DNA from: Lonicera japonica
Lineage: Eukaryota > Streptophyta > Magnoliopsida > Dipsacales > Caprifoliaceae
Assembly (NCBI GenBank): GCA_021464415.1
Contig: JAKCWG010000206.1
Coordinates: forward strand, 40,172-104,171
DNA length: 64,000 nucleotides
Direction of reading: 5' to 3'
This document shows positions 33,625 through 44,934 of this stretch, piece after piece (position 1 is the first letter of the stretch; the number at the start of each line of letters is the position of its first letter). A program made the translations under genes and the position numbers. The notes under the pieces were generated by a model that was not told the origin of the DNA, ran no database searches, and saw only the letters and a program-made list of their open reading frames with translations.

Positions 33625-34577
33625 CCAACCAATAAGTGATTCTCAAATTGGATTAATTGTCAACTTTTTATGTCAAATAAATATATTTGAATATGACTCT
33701 TTTTTTTTGAAAAATAAAGAAAAAGAGTTGAGTGTCATCTCGTGTTGAAAATATTAGATTTGTTGTTACAATAATTAGTACGTCTAATTAGTATGCCAAA
33801 GAAAATTTAGATATTTCTTTCATGAATTTGGACGAACTCGCTCCCCACTATGGAGATTGTGTTGCAGTCATGTTGTTGAGTAGCTCAGGTTCGAACTAGA
33901 TTGACGAGATTTGGGACAAGAATAATGGTAAAGCATAGCTTATATACATGAAGGTTTCCCATGGAGTGCAAGTTGAATGGTTGATAAGGCTAAAAAATTG
34001 TTGGTCCAGTTCAAGTTAATCCACAAGCAGAGTTTTTGTTTAGTTCCGCAGCTCTCTTCTTGGTGGGTTTCCTCTAAGAATATATTTTTAAAATTAATTT
34101 TTATGCAACAGTGGATATGGCAATGGTTTATATCATTTCACATGTTGCCTAAGATCAATTCTTTTGGCATTCGCTAAGAGAGAGGATTCTTTGTGGTATT
34201 AAGAATAGCTTAATTAGAAACATCGATTGTTTTCGTGATTAAGAAATACTAGTCATATTCACGGTAACTGCACATTGTTGAAAGGCCTTAGATATATGCC
34301 AAAATGGCATTTATGTAGTGTCAATAAGCTATATTTTTTAAATCTTTACTGGCAAATTTTCAAGTTACATATGAAGGAAAAAAGATGGGAGTTAGAGGCT
34401 CGAAAAACTCTATATTAGAATATTAGTTTACTTTCTATACTTTAAACAAGATCAAAAACAAACTTATATGCATAACACAATACGCACAGCTTTACGTAGA
34501 AATATATCCTAGCATTAGTGTTTATCATAACCATTCAACCCCACCAACCACTGCCAAGTAAAGCTTCCTTCTCTCTA
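33625..34577. other. AT-rich sequence without a recognised gene
   Basis: This is the continuation of 6468-8049 past the copia insertion. Only short open frames are present and none resembles a known protein. Confidence 0.55.
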
Positions 34578-36144
34578 TGTGAGAATCCACAAATGCGACC
34601 CCCGGGTCTCAACAACTAGTTTGGGAGTCCAAAACAGTGAAAAGGATTTCATTGTTCCATTTACTTATATATGTGATAATTCATATCATGGGTCCCTCTA
34701 TCCTATTCTAGATCTAGGAGGGTTCATTCAGAATAGCTAGTACATTTTACGAGAAAACGGACAAAAGAGTTGTGTAAGGGGAAAGGCTACAGATAAGCCT
34801 TTTCTTTACACGTTTGTCTACGAAACCAGGATTCTATAGGGTTTGGGAACTATGTTATCGATTAGGAAGGTGTTAAGCACCCGTTCTGTCATTTCGGTCT
34901 CTAGTTGTCTTATATGTTTATTCTATGTTGGAAAATTTGGATGCTTTTATTGATATTCTACTACTTTATGAAAATATCTCATGAAACCTGATTTTAGGAA
35001 AAACGGGAAAAATGATGAAAACCTTATATTTCGTGATCCGATATTTTGGTTTTGTCGAAATCTAATTACTAGTGACAAAAGTTAATCTTATCTGTTTTAA
35101 AATGAGAGTGATTCGATATTGTTTCCTCCAATAATAATATCAATTTTCTTGTTTAGGTAATTTAGAAAAGATCGGATCTTATCGGAATTAATTTGATATG
35201 GAATTGAACTCCTGAGGAGAGTGTATCATAAACATTAGTCTATATGGAAGACATAATATATCTGAGTTTAATTCCTAAGTAAAACTTTATCGGTCCAGGT
35301 TTTGAAATTTGATTTTATCTGGACGATATTTGCTTTATTTCTTCTCGTTTTACAAATGATTTTATTAGGGTTTTATTAATTTGTTTTGTTTGAAAATGAT
35401 AGAATATCAGTAACTTGACAATAAGTTTATCCAACTAGAAAGTGGACAAACTAACAGGTATAAAAGATGAAAACAAACACACCAATATGTAATTTAAATA
35501 CTAGGAAAAATCTACGTTACCTTCCTGGCGATATATATATATATATATATAAAAGAGAGAAAGAGATAATATAATACGATAGAGGATGCTCCAGCGGATA
35601 TTATCTTTTATTCTCCAAAGATTTCTGAGAATTCGACTCCAGTAGATAACACTTTGAGTGTCGAGAATGGGTTCAGTGATTCCTCAAAAATTAGACGGCT
35701 ATAGATTACACCTGATAACACTTTAAATATAGAGAATATATGGAATTTAGGCCTCTGAATTGCTGCCTTGTTACTGTCTTCGTTCCCCCTTTCAACCCTC
35801 GGAGTTTGTGGTCTATTTATACTGCTTCGAGAGTGATAGTCGCACGACATGTCCCTAAAGTATGGGAATGTTGTGCTATAAATGGCCCACCAGCGGGGAC
35901 AATTGTGTTGTTCTAGACACAATGATGTGCTAAATAATGATTATGAAACATGTCGAGCTATATATGTGGTTTGGTGTGCGACAAATATCCCTGTCATGCG
36001 ACAAACTCCTCTCTGAATAGGTTTGTTTGAACTATTGGCCTCTCGGAGTAGTTTCTAGTGTGTTGGTGAGACCTGAACTAGCAAAAGATGTCTTTTTTGG
36101 CCTTTTTAGGGTTCTTGCGGGAGTCATGGATTGGGGTGTCTATA
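34578..36144 (-). repeat. Probable LTR F, related to solo LTR E
   Basis: This starts TGTGAGAATCC and ends near GGATTGGGGTGTCTATA, resembling TGTGAGAACCC...GGATTGGGGTGTTCACA of LTR E. The two share ttttacgagaaaac (34745 and 54689) and a later block around gtgttaagcaccc / gtgttaggcaccc. A minus-strand TATA-like box (complement of tatttata, 35814-35821) lies where LTR E has one. No matching target duplication was found, so the right boundary or the solo status is uncertain. Confidence 0.5.
35531..35550. repeat. (AT)10 microsatellite
   Basis: Ten perfect AT units lie inside LTR F. Confidence 0.9.
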
Positions 36145-36161
36145 AACCCTCTTGACTCAAG

Positions 36162-36192
36162 CTCCTCGCCTATAAGGAATTGAGGCGAGGAG
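36162..36192. other. Perfect 10-bp inverted repeat (hairpin)
   Basis: CTCCTCGCCT at 36162-36171 pairs perfectly with AGGCGAGGAG at 36183-36192 across an 11-base loop. It lies between LTR F and the minisatellite. Function is unknown. Confidence 0.6.
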
Positions 36193-36301
36193 AAGAGACG
36201 ATGATCCATGATTCTTGCAAGAACTTTAAAAGAGTGCATGCATGTGGGAGTATTTGTGATTTCCCCCGAAGATGTCTTGTGCCTGTGAAAAGGACTTACA
36301 C

Positions 36302-36494
36302 TGCCTCCTAAGAGGGCTTTTATTACTCTACTTACCTCTTTGGGAGGACTTTGTTTGCTCCACGTGCCTCTTTGGGAGGGATTTGTTTTGCTCCACATGC
36401 CTCTCTAGGAGGGATTTGTTTTGATCCACTTGCCTCTCTGGGAGGGCTTTGTTTGCTCCACGTGCCTCCCTCGGAGGGCTTTGTTTGCTCCACG
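36302..36494. repeat. 32-33 bp minisatellite, about six copies
   Basis: Units begin TGCCTC or TACCTC and continue nnnggGAGGG(a/c)TTTGTTTGCTCCACG. Six adjacent units of 32 or 33 bp differ by a few bases. Open frames on both strands here (for example 36351-36635) are a by-product of the repeat and are not genes. Confidence 0.85.
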
Positions 36495-37324
36495 TGCCTT
36501 CAATTGCTAGAAGAGAGAGACACGTGTGGTGGAGGGGACTCATTAAGAGTTTTATACATAAATGTCTTCCATCCTCCGGGAATCTTTGAAGTCTTTTTTG
36601 CATATATTTTATCCTCTGTAATAGGTTCTTTCTAGAAAAAATAGTTCTATGAACTTTTCATAACTTTATGTAAGGAACCATGATTCAATCATTTCGCTTG
36701 CTTCCAAGTTGTTTATTTTTTATTGTGCTGAAAAGAAAATTTGCTTGAAAGGAATCTCTGATCTGTTTTGACACTGCCAGTTATTTTTGAGAATTTTCGT
36801 GGGCTCACATCGTTTTCTGTTTTTCAATGTCCTTATTCATCCCTTTTTTAGGGAAGCTTTTCCTGGGCTTTTATGTGTTTGGCCAGGAACTTCTTTTGGC
36901 GTGATCAGGAGCCTTACTTATCCAAAATGGAACCCTGAGCCGGTTTGGCCTAGCTGTCATTCTTGGTGTGGCTCTCCCTGTCACCTATACATTTTCTGTT
37001 CCTTTTGCTTGCTCTGGGCACTCGTGCAGGATTCTTTGCTTTTCTACTTTTTCAATTTTTTCTATTCCCGTCTTATTCTAATATTTTTCTCTTTCTCATT
37101 GATAGTTTCAGTATTTTGTGTGTGATCAGAGATTCCTTTATAGATAGATTTCTCTTTCGCAATTTTTTTTTAGAGAAACAACTTGGAACCTTGCTTTCGA
37201 TATCATCTCATGAGTGTACTTTCGTACAAAAAGTCAAGAAACTATCTCTGAAGCGAACTTGGGTGAGTAACGAACACACTTAACTAACTGCTTGGATCTA
37301 TGCCTTTCACCTACCCTTCGCTTA
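36495..37324. other. Sequence upstream of the PMD gene, no gene recognised
   Basis: T-rich open frames (36787-37125, 36963-37283) encode only low-complexity Phe/Leu/Ser-rich strings and match nothing known. It may contain promoter or leader sequence for the gene at 37494. Confidence 0.4.
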
Positions 37325-37360
37325 TTTGTCACGCGACAAACATGTCCAATATATAAACTC
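37325..37360 (+). promoter_or_regulatory. Near-palindrome and TATA-like box upstream of the PMD gene
   Basis: TTTGTCACGCGACAAA (37325-37340), a near-perfect palindrome, is followed ten bases later by ATATAAACTC (37351-37360) and then a pyrimidine-rich leader up to the ATG at 37494. A similar arrangement precedes the coding region at 59400. Promoter function is inferred. Confidence 0.5.
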
Positions 37361-37974
37361 CCTGCTGAGCTCATTCTACCTCATTCTTTCCATTCTCTTT
37401 CTCTCTCTAGCTTTCTTTTCTCTCTTTCTTTAGTGTGGAAGCTCCGTCGTATTAGGTTTTTTCTTGACCTTTCCTACTGCTTTTCTTACCTCCATGGATC
37501 CAGCTCATCCCGATCGGTTAGAGGGTGACTAGGAGGATATCACATTCATTGATGCCTAGGGCGTCCTTCGCTGCAGCCCCCACCATGACGACTGGGACGG
37601 CGTTGACTAGTATAGTGAAGACGAGGTAGATCACGACCGTGCTGTGGTGTGCCGGGACTTGACCCGAACCACTCCTATTCCCAATGTTCCATGGCTCCTC
37701 ATGGAGCCGGTCTCTCACGTGATCCGTCGCCGGACCTTGGTATGTCTGCTGAAATCCTTCTTTTCACAGGCATGTGTGTATATTTATGTCTCAATGCATG
37801 TTTTTATTCTTTTAAATACATTCTACATGTTTGTTTATTTGTCGTTTCCTACACGTTAAAACAATCCTACGTTAGTCCATGTGATTTTTCCCGATAACAA
37901 TATCCGATTTTAGGAAAAAAACACATACTTTCACCTTTGAAGATTTTAGGACCTTTAGAAAAATATACATAGTC

Positions 37975-38460
37975 GTATAGATTTAAAAATACCCTTAAGT
38001 TTATACAATTATATAATTTTACCCTATTAACCCCATAGCACTCATAATTACACCAAAGTACCCTTAGGTTTTGGAAATTACATTTTTCACCCTTATAACC
38101 CTATAACTCACATAATTACTCCACCCTCAGGTTTTCGAAATTACATAATTTACCAATATAAACCCTATAACTCTCATAATTTACACAAAAGTACCCTCAT
38201 GTTTTGTAAATTACATAATTACCTATAAACCCTATATCTCTCATAATTATAACAAAGTACCCTCAGGTTTTAAAAATTACATAATTTACCCTTATAAACC
38301 CTATAACTCTCATAATTACACCAAAGTACCCTTATGTTTTGTAAATTACATAATTTACCTTTATAAACCCTATAACTCTCATAATTACACTAAACTACTC
38401 TCAAGTTTTGTAAATTACATAATTTACCCCTATAAACCCTATAATTCTCATAATTATTTA
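37975..38460. repeat. 69-bp tandem repeat, about seven copies, in a PMD intron
   Basis: Units of about 69 bp carry the constant words ataaaccctataactctcat, aattacaccaaagtaccct and gttttgtaaattacataatt. Copies differ by small changes. Each includes a telomere-like AAACCCTA word once. It lies between exon 1 and the PMD-signature exon. Confidence 0.85.
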
Positions 38461-39397
38461 TATATATATATATCCATTGTGTTTATAGTGGGCTAGCCAA
38501 GGTTGGGTTCTCCTAACACTATTTCTGCTGAGTGGCGATAGGCACCAGCCCCTGTACAGGAGTTACTATTTTCGACTCCCTTCGGCACTTTTCTCGATGC
38601 ACTGTCAGAGAAGGTATCGAGGACGGTTGTTCTAGTGATGGCCCTTCTGACTTATTGGTGGGACACTACTCATATGTTCCACTGGACTTGGGGAGAGATG
38701 ACGATGACACCACTAGATCTGTTTGCTTTGATCGGGATACCCTCGGGAGGAGTCTCCATACAGATAGATGTTCCTCTATGCCTTACCTCCGAGGGTATAA
38801 TAGGTGTGTTGGGTGGATTCTGGAGCGACAAGGCTCGAGTGATACCATTCCTCAGGCCGTCCTAATAACGCGCCTGGTGACGGAGAGAGCCAGATTGGCC
38901 AGTATGCCCGTGTTCTGTTGTTGCTGATGTGACATCCCAAATCTCGTACTGAGATTTTCACTTCCGGGACTCGGTTAATCACGGATGCCATACGCGACGG
39001 TGCGTTTGAAATATATAAAATCACATACTTTTAAGAACTTTTTCTAGAAATGAACATAATCTGAATAAAATTCCTTTTTACAAAATTTCGGCATGTAGAG
39101 TTTGTTTAAACAACAATCCAACCTGTTATAGCAAACCATTTTCGTACAAAGGGAAATCATAACCAATACTTTGAAATCCACTCCACATCTAAAAACCATT
39201 TTGTCAACTCTAAACAATACATGGTTTACATACTCAAAACCAAAGTCAAATGTTTGTACAAAGTTCATTTATAAATAATCCAGAAACTATAAGATTATAC
39301 ATATAGCTTAGTCCTTGGTTCAAGGACTATAGCAGTTAACGGACATTAGAGGCTTCCTATATTCGTATCCCACAAGCACTATCCCAAAAGTGAGACC

Positions 39398-39957
39398 TGA
39401 TGCGCCAAAGAATTGGTATAATTTATTATGTTAATTTATAATTTAAAGAGAATATATTATTACTAATATTCATATTTTTAATGTTTTTTAGGTGTTAGAA
39501 AAGATTTGAAGAAGATAAAAAAATAGAGAAATTAAAGCAAATGAAGACACCTAAAAGAGTTAAATACTTTTGGACGCATAACTTTTTACTCGGAACTCCA
39601 ACTAATGTGATTCTTGAGCCTCAATTAAAGAGAATTTCGAGAGCTATAACTTCCCTGTTCAACATTTTTTCAAATTCAGTCATCTCGAGATCCGAAATTG
39701 CGACGCAAATGCAGCAGTCAAAAATGACGAAAATTCAATTGTGTTCAAATTAATGGGCCAAGCCTTATTAGCACTCAACCAAATAAAAAAAGCCCAGTCA
39801 CCAAATTTAATGAACAGCCTACTAATCTTTAAAGATCTAAAACCCAATTACCCATTAATTAGATGAGCCAAGCCCATCTACTACTCTCAGACCCATTAGG
39901 ATTTTAATATTATAAAGGCACAATTGTGCAATTCATGGGGAGGCAGCACAGTGCCCT

Positions 39958-40033
<76 letters not shown>

Positions 40034-40858
40034 TCTCTTTTCTTTGTTTTTCTTTTTTTTTTATTTTTACTTCGAAGACTAGAAGATTGAAGACTTTATA
40101 TTATTTTTTATTAATGTCAAGTAAGCTTTCTTTCAATTCTACTTGTTATTTAATTTTTATCATGCTAGCCTAAATTTGTGCTATGGTTAGGATGAATATA
40201 TTTAATTGATTCAATTGCACGTGTTCATGCCAATTGACTCTACCAATTTATTGCTTTAATGTAAATACAATTTTTCTTATTGGATGCCTATTTTAATTGA
40301 TAAAAAATAAAGTTGAATTCTCATTATTTTTTGTTGGATTCACCTTATGATTTGTTAAGAGCGGATATAGGGTGTGTTTTGATGGATATAGTGAGTGTTT
40401 TGATTTTATACATTAGTTTGGCTGTGGAAGAATTACAATTGAGTTTTATTAATTAATTGGACTTCATTGATTTTATTTTCCGCATCTAATAGAGTCGAGA
40501 GAGTAAATTAGTGCGAGATAAGAGTATAGTTTATGTGCATGAATACTTAGGAATATGATATTAAATATATGACTCCGAAACCCTAGTCAATTAATTCATT
40601 AATTTTATTATCTTGTTTAGTAGTATTTAATTTAGTTCTATTAATTTAATTTACTTGCTTTACTTTATTTTATTTAATTTGATTTATTTTATTAGTTTGA
40701 TTCTTATCAATTATTCTTGGCTAGATTAGGAATTAGTGAAAGATTAACACGACAAAAATTTAAAACATACTGTTTGAGTCTTTGTGGGATCGACCTCGCT
40801 TATACGCTATATTATAAATTGATTCGTGCGCTTGCGATTATTAAAATTTATCACAACA
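39398..40858 (+). repeat. 5' LTR of the plus Athila-like element
   Basis: The 1461-bp LTR runs TGATGCGCCAAAG to TTATCACAACA. A TATA-like tattataaagg lies near 39907-39918, followed by a (CT)35 microsatellite at 39959-40028. Confidence 0.92.
39959..40028. repeat. (CT)35 microsatellite in the 5' LTR
   Basis: Uninterrupted CT units over 70 bases. The 3' LTR has a shorter run at the same place. Confidence 0.95.
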
Positions 40859-40864
40859 AATTTT

Positions 40865-40882
40865 TGGCGCCGTTGCCGAGGA
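40865..40882 (+). other. Primer-binding site of the plus Athila-like element
   Basis: TGGCGCCGTTGCCGAGGA lies six bases after the LTR, one change from the standard Athila/Tat primer site. Confidence 0.85.
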
Positions 40883-41391
40883 CTCTAATCTTATCTTGTT
40901 AATTTAGTAATTACTTTCCTTCTACTAGTTTCTTTATATTTAAAAAAAAAACTAAAAAACTGAAAACAGAATATTCAGATATATATTTATATACTATAAA
41001 AAAAAAGTTTTATTTATTTATTTTTGGGGTAATTAAAGGATCTGGGCGCAAAACAATATATAAATAGTGGTGCAACTTATTACGCTAAGTGTTTATGTCC
41101 TAGCTTGTAAGTATTCTATTTTGGATAGAAGAGGTCACAAGTTCAATACTTGGCAGCAACAAGGAAACCAACCTTCTTTTTGTCTCAAGCTATTCATCCT
41201 CATTATTAACCCTTTTAATTATTCCAATATATATATTAGATTATTATTAATATTATTATTTAATTAAATTTATTACTAATACCTCTTAAATAGGTTATTA
41301 TTAATATTATTTTTATTAGTATTATTATTTTATTAATAAAAAAATAAAAAGATTAATTAATAATTTTTAAGAAAAACGAAATTGTTAGTTT
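40883..41391 (+). other. Leader of the plus Athila-like element
   Basis: An AT-rich leader with A/T runs and no coding recognised. The gag-like frame starts at 41392. Confidence 0.6.
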
Positions 41392-43572
41392 ATGAGTGTT
41401 TGTTGGAAACGAGGAAAAGTGAGGCTTAATAGGATAGAAAACTTAGAGCTTAATCTTTTATTTGAAGAAGAATTAAAGACGGGGGATCATGAAGATAATA
41501 GGAGTTTAAAAGAATTATTTGCTCCTATATCTACTAATCCTCCTTCATGCATTGTTTTACCAGCCACTACAGCAATTCACTTTGAATTAAAACCGCAAGT
41601 AATTCAATTACTCCCTACTTTTAATGTCTTAGAGATGGAAGATCCTTATCTTCACATAAAAGACTTTTTAGAAATATGCGCTACTTTTAAATTTTAAAAA
41701 TTTTCTAGTGAATCCGTTAGGCTGCGTTTATTCCCCTTTTCTTTAAAAAAAATAAAGCTAAAGCTTGGCTAAATTCTTTACCCTCGAGATCTATCACGAC
41801 TTGGGATGGGTTAGTTACTAAATTTTTAGCAAAATTTTTTCCTATGGCTAAAACTAATGAACTTAGGAGAAAGATAACTAATAAGGAAAAATTCTTTGAA
41901 GCATAGGAAAGATTTAAAGATATATTACTTAGATGTCCACATCATGGTTTTGAAACTTGGAGATTAATTCAATATTTTTATAATGGCCTTTCACAAACTA
42001 ATCGAAATGTGATAGAATCTATGAATAGGGGTAGTTTTCTAAGTCTAAATGAAGATGAAGCCTATCAATTCTTAGAGAATTTGTCTGAAAGTTTTCAACA
42101 ATTGGACTTTTCTAAAAGGGGAACGCAATTTCAATCTAAAAAGGGAGAAATTTATGAGATTCATGAGGATGTGGAAACTAGAAGACAATTAGATAATCTA
42201 AATAAAAAATTAAAAGCCTTAACGATAAGACTGTCTAATAACTCAGTCAACAGTGTGCAGAATGAAGTGTGCTCTATTTGTGCTAATCCTATGCATTTAG
42301 CTGCATCTTGTCCATCTATGTTAGGGTACACTGTAGATAATCTAGGACAAGTAAATGCTACTAATGAATTTAGGCAAAATTACAACCCTTATTCAGAAAC
42401 TTATAATCCCGGGTGGAGAAATCATCCTAATTTTTCATGGTCGCAAAATCAATCAATAAATAATATAAAAAATCAAAATAATAACCTTCGTCAAAACCCA
42501 CTAGGTTTTAGAGCTCCTGTGAATATGAATAATGTCACATCTTTTGTTACACAACAACAATTTTCATCCTTAGAAGATAGTTTGAAATCATTTATGAATG
42601 AGGTAAAAAATACTACTTTAATAAATACCCAAGCAATAACACGCTTAGAAAATCAGATGGGTCAATTAGCTAACCAATTAGTAGAGCGAGAAAAAGAAAA
42701 ATTTCCTAGTCAACCTGTCCCTAATCCTAAAGGTATTATTAAGAATAATATTAATCAAATTCAAAATCCACCTTTTGAACATAATCAAGGACAAGTTAAT
42801 GCAATAACTACTCTTAGATTAGGGCCCAAAAATAAGAAAGGGCACCAATTTTTTTTTAATATGTATATATATATATAATATAATATAATAAGTATATGTT
42901 AAAAAAAATATTAAATAAATAAAATATCTTTCCAAAAATCTTTATTTAATAAAGTAACTTTCTAATAAAATGGCACAAATTTCCAAAGTCGGTCTCTTCG
43001 TCTTTGCCTATTTTCCATTGACCAAAATTAAGAAAAATACAATTATGCCTATTCTTTTATTATTCTTCAATCTTCAGCTCTTCTTTTTGCAATTGCCTAT
43101 TGCCCTCTTAGCGTCATTTTGGATCATCTAGAAACTTTTTAGAAGATGGAAATGCACATGAAGGTTGAAGATGTAGCATATAAATACTTGAATTATCGTT
43201 GTATTGATTTTAAAGACATGTAAACCCGTACATTTTAAAATGAAGTTTGTAAACACTTTCAATTTTTAATTGTAATGTGTTTTTGGGGGATTACAAAATT
43301 TAATTGGTTTTTTTAATATATTTATTTATAAAAAATGCATCATTTTAAAATTTTTCCCAAGGCCTAAAATTGGCCAGGACCGGCTCTGGCCAGATTGATA
43401 ATCAAGTTAGAATGCCAGTAAACGAAGAAAAAGTAGAGGAAAAAGAGGAGGAAACTATTCCCGAAGAGCCAATCACTCCCATGAAAGATTCTAATCCTAC
43501 CATTAATCATAATAATTCAAAAGAAGTTGAAATTAGAAAATTTGTGCCTAAGCCCCATTTCCTCAAAGATTA
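41392..43572 (+). pseudogene. Athila-like gag, interrupted by a 563-bp insertion
   Basis: The first frame (41392-41697) includes LEMEDPYLHIKDFLEICATF. The capsid core continues in other frames (RLRLFPFSLKK, AKAWLNSLPSRSITTWDGLV, then KFFPMAKTNELR), with a likely slip in an A run near 41745 and a stop near 41906. Then comes a long frame (42009 on) with SFLSLNEDEAYQFLENLSE, a cysteine motif CSICANPMHLAASCP, and YNPGWRNHPNFSWSQNQ, a recognisable Athila gag signature. At 42826-43388 an unrelated insertion breaks the frame; gag resumes at 43389 (QIDNQVRMPV) and runs to 43572. Gag would form the particle that packages element RNA. Confidence 0.8.
42826..43388. mobile_element. 563-bp hAT-like insertion within the Athila-like gag
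   Basis: The minus copy lacks this segment: its sequence is continuous across the point corresponding to 42825/43389. The right end, read inward, is CAGAGCCGGTCCTGGCC, close to the CAGGGCCGG ends of many plant hAT elements. The left end is weaker (tagggcccaaaaataag), and no clear 8-bp duplication is seen. The interior is AT-rich with no ORF. A degraded non-autonomous hAT element is the best guess. Confidence 0.5.
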
Positions 43573-44934
43573 AAAGACAAAAGGAAGGAAGCTCAATTTG
43601 AAGAAATTCAAGAAGTATTTAAGCAAATTCATATTTATATACCATTCCTAGATGCAATTAAGCAAGTTCCTTCCTACGCTAAGTTTCTTAAAGATTTAGT
43701 AACTCAAAAGAGGAAAACTAATGTTCCTAAAAAGGCATTCTTAGCTGAACAAGCAAGCTCCAAAATTCAATGCAAAATTCCTATTAAATATGAAGACCCG
43801 GGTTGTCCTACTATATCTTGTAAAGTAGGAGATCATCATATAGAGCGTGCTTTACTAGATTTAGGGGCAAGTGTAAATGTTTTGCCATATTCTGTTTATG
43901 AGAAATTAGAACTTAGAAAATTAAATTCTGCACACATGACACTTCAATTGGCTGATAGATCTATAAAAATTCCTAGAGGAGTCATAAAAGATGTTTTGAT
44001 TAAGGTTGATACATTTTATTATCCAGTTGATTTCGTTGTTATTGATACTCAACCTACTCTTAATATGAAAGGGCAAATACTAGTAATTTTAAGCAGACCA
44101 TTTTTAGCTACATCTAATGCTCTTATAAATTGCCGGAATGGTGTGATGAAGTTATCTTTTGGCAATCTCACTGCTGAACTTAATATTTTTGATGTAACTA
44201 AAACATCCTTAGACTATGAAGATGAATGTGTTCGTCAAATTAATTTAATTGATAGTCTAGTGGAAGATAAATTTTCTGAAAATAATGTTGATTATTTTTC
44301 TTCAAAAGAAAATGTGAACTTTAATGACATATCATTAGAAGATTTCTTAAAAAATTGTGGTCCAATTGATGATAATATATCTTGTGAAGCTGGTATTTTT
44401 CTTGATTCTCTTCGTGATATTAATTCTAATGAGTTGGATGAAAATATTAATAATTTCTTAAACAAAGGTTCTAGCGATATTTCTCAATTTGAAAATAGTA
44501 TGACAATGAACCCAAATTTTTTGCATGACAATAAGACCTTAAATGTGATTGATAAATTAATGAATTTAAATTTTTATGACATCCAAGATGAAATTAATTT
44601 ATTTCCTACACCATTAAAGAATTTCAAGCGTAATTTTGAAATGTTGAATTTTAATTCTCCTTATTTTGAGCCCAATATGAATAATGATATCTTTGATGCT
44701 TATAATTCCTTTAAGAATGATCATAATTTTTTTCGTATATTTCAAGACCCATGGCCACCACCAAGTAACTATTTTTCTCCAGTAGGTCATGATTATACAA
44801 TGAAATCTTATTATCTTGAGCTTAATTGCTATATTTATTTTGATTATATTTTTAAGCTTACGGTGATATATATGTTTTATTGGAATGATCTTCAACTATT
44901 TAGATTATTGATTTATGAGAAATTAAATATTTAA
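43573..44934 (+). CDS. Athila-like protease with C-terminal extension
   Basis: The active site DLGASVNVLP (near 43858) is followed by LQLADRSIKIPRGVIKDVLI, VDTFYYPVDFVVIDTQ and RPFLATSNALINC, the Athila retropepsin order. The single open frame is 43882-44934 (350 codons from the internal ATG); the active site lies just upstream and reads into it. An acidic Asn/Asp/Phe-rich extension of about 200 residues follows, ending in QDPWPPPSNYFSPV and a hydrophobic tail. In autonomous Athila elements RT would follow; here coding simply stops. The minus copy carries the same extension, so this end is a family feature, not a private deletion. Confidence 0.8.
   Translation, partial: KDKRKEAQFEEIQEVFKQIHIYIPFLDAIKQVPSYAKFLKDLVTQKRKTNVPKKAFLAEQASSKIQCKIPIKYEDPGCPTISCKVGDHHIERALLDLGASVNVLPYSVYEKLELRKLNSAHMTLQLADRSIKIPRGVIKDVLIKVDTFYYPVDFVVIDTQPTLNMKGQILVILSRPFLATSNALINCRNGVMKLSFGNLTAELNIFDVTKTSLDYEDECVRQINLIDSLVEDKFSENNVDYFSSKENVNFNDISLEDFLKNCGPIDDNISCEAGIFLDSLRDINSNELDENINNFLNKGSSDISQFENSMTMNPNFLHDNKTLNVIDKLMNLNFYDIQDEINLFPTPLKNFKRNFEMLNFNSPYFEPNMNNDIFDAYNSFKNDHNFFRIFQDPWPPPSNYFSPVGHDYTMKSYYLELNCYIYFDYIFKLTVIYMFYWNDLQLFRLLIYEKLNI

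Noticed and set aside
36351..36635. Overlapping open frames on both strands at 36328-36635
   Set aside because: They are produced by the 32-33 bp minisatellite, with repeated low-complexity peptides only.
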